64,000 nt of DNA from Enemella evansiae (GTDB lineage: Bacteria; Actinomycetota; Actinomycetes; Propionibacteriales; Propionibacteriaceae), in contig NZ_NMVP01000001.1 of the NCBI RefSeq assembly GCF_002250705.1, forward strand, positions 62,001-126,000. Direction: 5' to 3'. The position numbers and the translations under genes are program-made. This document shows, one piece after another, positions 61,983 to 64,000 of this stretch (position 1 is the stretch's first letter; each line of letters begins with the position of its first letter). The notes beneath the pieces were generated by a model that made no database searches, was not told the origin of the DNA, and worked only from the letters and a program-made list of their open reading frames with translations.

Positions 61983-62183
61983 GTGGTGCGGAACTATCAA
62001 CGCAAGACCCAGCGGCCCTCCGCCGACCGGAACCTGCGAGTCACCTTCACCCGGCGCGAGCAGATCGACGTGGAGAAGGTCGCCGAAGTCCTCATCCGCG
62101 TCGCCCTGCGAGAAGCCGGCACGGGCACCAAGGCCGGGCAGGCCGGCACCCGACTCCAGGCGCTGCTGAGCAGCGAGCGGTAG
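61983..62183 (+). CDS. Small basic protein upstream of the integrase
   Basis: 66 residues, GTG start, basic (RNYQRKTQRPSADRNLRVTF). The EVLIRVALREAG helix could belong to a ribbon-helix-helix-type regulator or relaxosome accessory protein, but no family is clear. It is 10 bp after the DUF4913 gene. Confidence 0.65.
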   Translation: MVRNYQRKTQRPSADRNLRVTFTRREQIDVEKVAEVLIRVALREAGTGTKAGQAGTRLQALLSSER

Positions 62184-62290
62184 AATCCCCGGTACGTAGT
62201 ACGTCCATCAGGGCGCTACCGGCTTACCCCTTGTTGCCCGAACCCGTCGCGGTTCGGCAGGCCTCCCCATCTGTGTCGTGACAGCCCAAC

Positions 62291-62330
62291 GGCGCCCGCA
62301 CCCATCCCGACTGGGAATGGGTGAGCGCCC
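62291..62330 (+). promoter_or_regulatory. Hairpin in the integrase leader
   Basis: Imperfect long hairpin from GGCGCCCGCACCCATCCC to GGGAATGGGTGAGCGCCC with a GACT loop, 18 bp before the integrase ATG. In the same 164-bp leader GTACGTAGTAC (around 62193) is a short palindrome. Either could regulate integrase expression. Confidence 0.5.
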
Positions 62331-62347
62331 GAAAGGCAGTCACGACC

Positions 62348-64000
62348 ATGACGCTCCTCGACCTTCCCGCCGGCCTCGACCTCAGCGCCCTGCGTTCCCT
62401 CGCCGGCCCCGCGACCCAGGCCCTCGACGTCGCCCTTCCCGATGGGAAAGTGCCGGCGATCTCCTACCTGCGGGTCTCCACCAAGGACCAAGCCACCCGC
62501 AACGGCCTCGAAGAAGGCCTGTCCATCCCCGCGCAGCGCGAGGCCGCGCAGCGTAAGGCCGACCAGCTCGGCGCGGTCATCGTCGCAGAGTTCATCGAGC
62601 CCGGCGAGTCCGGCAAGACCGCCCGCCGCAAAGCACTCCAGGAGATGCTGGACTACCTTGCCGAGCACCCCATCCGGTACTGCATCATCAACAAGGTCGA
62701 CCGCATCGCCCGCAACCGGCTCGACGACGCGATCATCCACGCCACACTCCGCCAAGCAGGCGTCACCCTCGTCTCGGTGATGGAGAACATCGACGAGACC
62801 CCCTCCGGGATGCTCATGCACGGCATCATGGCCTCGATCGCGGAGTTCTACTCCCTGAACCTCGCCCAAGAGGTCACCAAGGGTCTCGTGCAGAAAGCGT
62901 CCATCGGCGGCACCCCGCACAAGGCGCCCATCGGCTACCTCAACGTCCGCCTCACCGATGCGAACGGGCACGAGGTGCGCGACGTGCAACTCGATCCCCA
63001 CCGGGCCGACCTGATCCGGTTCGCGTTCACCGCCTACGCCACCGGCGACTGGTCCCTCTCCAAGCTCGCCCGCGAGCTAGAGACCCGCGGCCTTGCCACC
63101 CGGCCCACGCCGACGTTCCCCGCGAAGCCGGTCACGACCACGGGGCTGCACAAGATCCTCACGAACCCCTACTACCAGGGCATCGTCACGTTTCGCGAGG
63201 TCACCTACCCCGGCACCCATCAGCCACTCGTGACCCCGGAGACGTTCGAGCAGGTGCAGACGATCCTCCAGCAGAACCACGTCACCGGCGACAAGCCGCA
63301 GAAGTACGACCACTACCTCAAAGGCTCGATCTACTGCGGCTGCGGGAAGAAGCTCATGTTCGAACGGCCTCGCAACCACCAGGGCGTCGCCTACGACTAC
63401 TTCACCTGCACCGGCCGCCGGTTCAAGCGCAACGACTGCCAGCGCACCGCCGCCCTCGTCCACCGCATCGAGCAGAGCATCGAGACCCGCTACCAGCACG
63501 TCTCCGTCACCGAGGACGAGGCCGGACAGATCCAGGCCGTCCTCGGGCAGGTGTTCGACGCCCTCGCCGAGTCAACCAGCGATGAACGGACCCTCCTCGA
63601 AGGACAGAAGATCAAGCTTGAAGCCGAACAGGTCAAGCTCCTCCAAGCCCACTACGCCGACGCGATCCCCATCGACCTGCTCAAAACCGAACAGGACCGC
63701 ATCCGCGCGAGCCTCCACGCCATCACCGGCAGGCTCGACACCCTCACATCGACCTACGACAACGCGAAGGTCGGGCTCGACGCGATCCTCGGCCTCCTCA
63801 CCGACATCGGTGATGTGTACGCGAAGGCCGAACCCGCCGAACGGCGGATGCTCAACCGGGCACTGTTCGACCGCATCACCATCGATGACGACGACCAAGC
63901 CGCCCTCGAACCAGCCCAGACGATCGCGACGATCCTCGACGCCATCCCCAGGCCACACAACGAAAGAACCTTGCCCCGCGATCAAGCGGGGCAAGGTTCG
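62348..64000 (+). CDS. int: Large serine recombinase (ICE integrase), partial at window edge
   Basis: 551 codons seen; the frame is still open at the last base. Resolvase domain with the nucleophilic serine in ISYLRVSTKDQA (about residue 43), then VDRIARNRLDDAI and GIMASIAEFYSLNLAQE. The recombinase domain (TNPYYQGIVTFREV) and zinc domain (IYCGCGKKLMFERP; YFTCTGRRFKRNDCQ) follow, then a C-terminal coiled coil (EGQKIKLEAEQVKLLQ). The att core lies in its last visible codons, so its C-terminus depends on what lies beyond: about 35 residues to a stop at 13680-13682 in the circle. Catalyses integration and, with a cofactor, excision. Confidence 0.92.
   Translation, partial: MTLLDLPAGLDLSALRSLAGPATQALDVALPDGKVPAISYLRVSTKDQATRNGLEEGLSIPAQREAAQRKADQLGAVIVAEFIEPGESGKTARRKALQEMLDYLAEHPIRYCIINKVDRIARNRLDDAIIHATLRQAGVTLVSVMENIDETPSGMLMHGIMASIAEFYSLNLAQEVTKGLVQKASIGGTPHKAPIGYLNVRLTDANGHEVRDVQLDPHRADLIRFAFTAYATGDWSLSKLARELETRGLATRPTPTFPAKPVTTTGLHKILTNPYYQGIVTFREVTYPGTHQPLVTPETFEQVQTILQQNHVTGDKPQKYDHYLKGSIYCGCGKKLMFERPRNHQGVAYDYFTCTGRRFKRNDCQRTAALVHRIEQSIETRYQHVSVTEDEAGQIQAVLGQVFDALAESTSDERTLLEGQKIKLEAEQVKLLQAHYADAIPIDLLKTEQDRIRASLHAITGRLDTLTSTYDNAKVGLDAILGLLTDIGDVYAKAEPAERRMLNRALFDRITIDDDDQAALEPAQTIATILDAIPRPHNERTLPRDQAGQGS
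63967..63998. other. Candidate attR core within a perfect terminator hairpin
   Basis: AACCTTGCCCC (63967-63977) repeats the sequence at 13562-13572. It begins a perfect 13-bp stem AACCTTGCCCCGC/GCGGGGCAAGGTT around the 6-nt loop GATCAA. The simplest reading is that the hairpin is the chromosomal terminator of the gene at 13149-13532 that served as attB. Confidence 0.7.

Larger units (their letters stand above)
13562..63977. mobile_element. Integrative and conjugative element, about 50.4 kb
   Basis: Bounded by the 11-bp direct repeat AACCTTGCCCC (13562-13572 and 63967-63977). Inside are an integrase, a MobF relaxase, a VirB4/VirD4 type IV secretion module, Prim-Pol, ParB-like, DUF2637, ArdC and methyltransferase genes, and Hg, Cd and As resistance. 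The genes on the left are ordinary chromosomal ones. The right flank is not in the window beyond 23 bp, so the right boundary rests on the repeat and on the position of the integrase. Confidence 0.8.

Noticed and set aside
63967..63998. Hairpin as merely the integrase terminator
   Set aside because: The integrase frame is still open through it and its left arm is repeated at the other end of the element, so an att role explains more; the terminator function probably belongs to the chromosomal gene.

Overview
The window is high-GC actinobacterial DNA. The left 13.5 kb looks like host chromosome: homodimeric pyruvate dehydrogenase E1, DUF3052, an AhpE-type peroxiredoxin, a LacI-controlled hexose operon and a TetR/MFS pair. 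Gene content and the intergenic hairpin repeats (ends TCATCGAGTAGC and GTGTCGAGATGAG) resemble Propionibacteriaceae or relatives. That placement is inference; no rRNA or tRNA gene is present.

From about 13.56 to 63.98 kb lies one integrative and conjugative element (ICE) of about 50.4 kb. It is bounded by an 11-bp direct repeat, AACCTTGCCCC, at 13562-13572 and 63967-63977. The right copy forms the left arm of a perfect hairpin; the left copy lies 30 bp after the last chromosomal gene. The ICE therefore seems to have entered that gene's terminator. A large serine recombinase (62348 onward) abuts the right end, is still open at the window edge, and would read across the att site.

ICE layout, left to right: a small double-HTH protein; a three-gene ABC-3C conflict cassette; a catalytic-domain-only serine recombinase with a membrane protein; dprA, split by an 8.9-kb mercury-resistance transposon; a MobF relaxase; a cytosine methyltransferase with a second gene nested in another frame; a cadmium cassette (cmtR-cadA-cadD-lspA) and an AraC regulator; ArdC antirestriction; Prim-Pol, DUF2637 and ParB-like maintenance genes; and the conjugation module. 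That module holds a VirB8/TcpC-like protein, an M23 peptidoglycan hydrolase, two DUF6112 proteins, a TrbL/VirB6-like protein, an SCO6880-type protein, VirB4 and VirD4/TraG, then SSB-like, DUF4913 and small genes. It is interrupted by a second recombinase cassette and an arsenic operon (arsR, arsM, acr3, arsC).

The most unusual feature is a three-gene recombination cassette present twice: 27.8-23.8 kb on the minus strand and 46.4-49.6 kb on the plus strand. Each copy has a complete tyrosine recombinase, a small XRE-like HTH protein, and a larger protein with tandem CxxC zinc ribbons fused to what looks like a catalytically dead tyrosine-recombinase fold. Both copies start from matching palindromic ends and sit next to metal resistance (mer, ars). 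They look like Tn554-type transposons with a distinctive third component. Other notable observations are the recurring GGTGCACCTGG leader in front of at least ten ICE genes, the dual-coding region in the methyltransferase, and the prediction that integration separates the integrase from the double-HTH gene.
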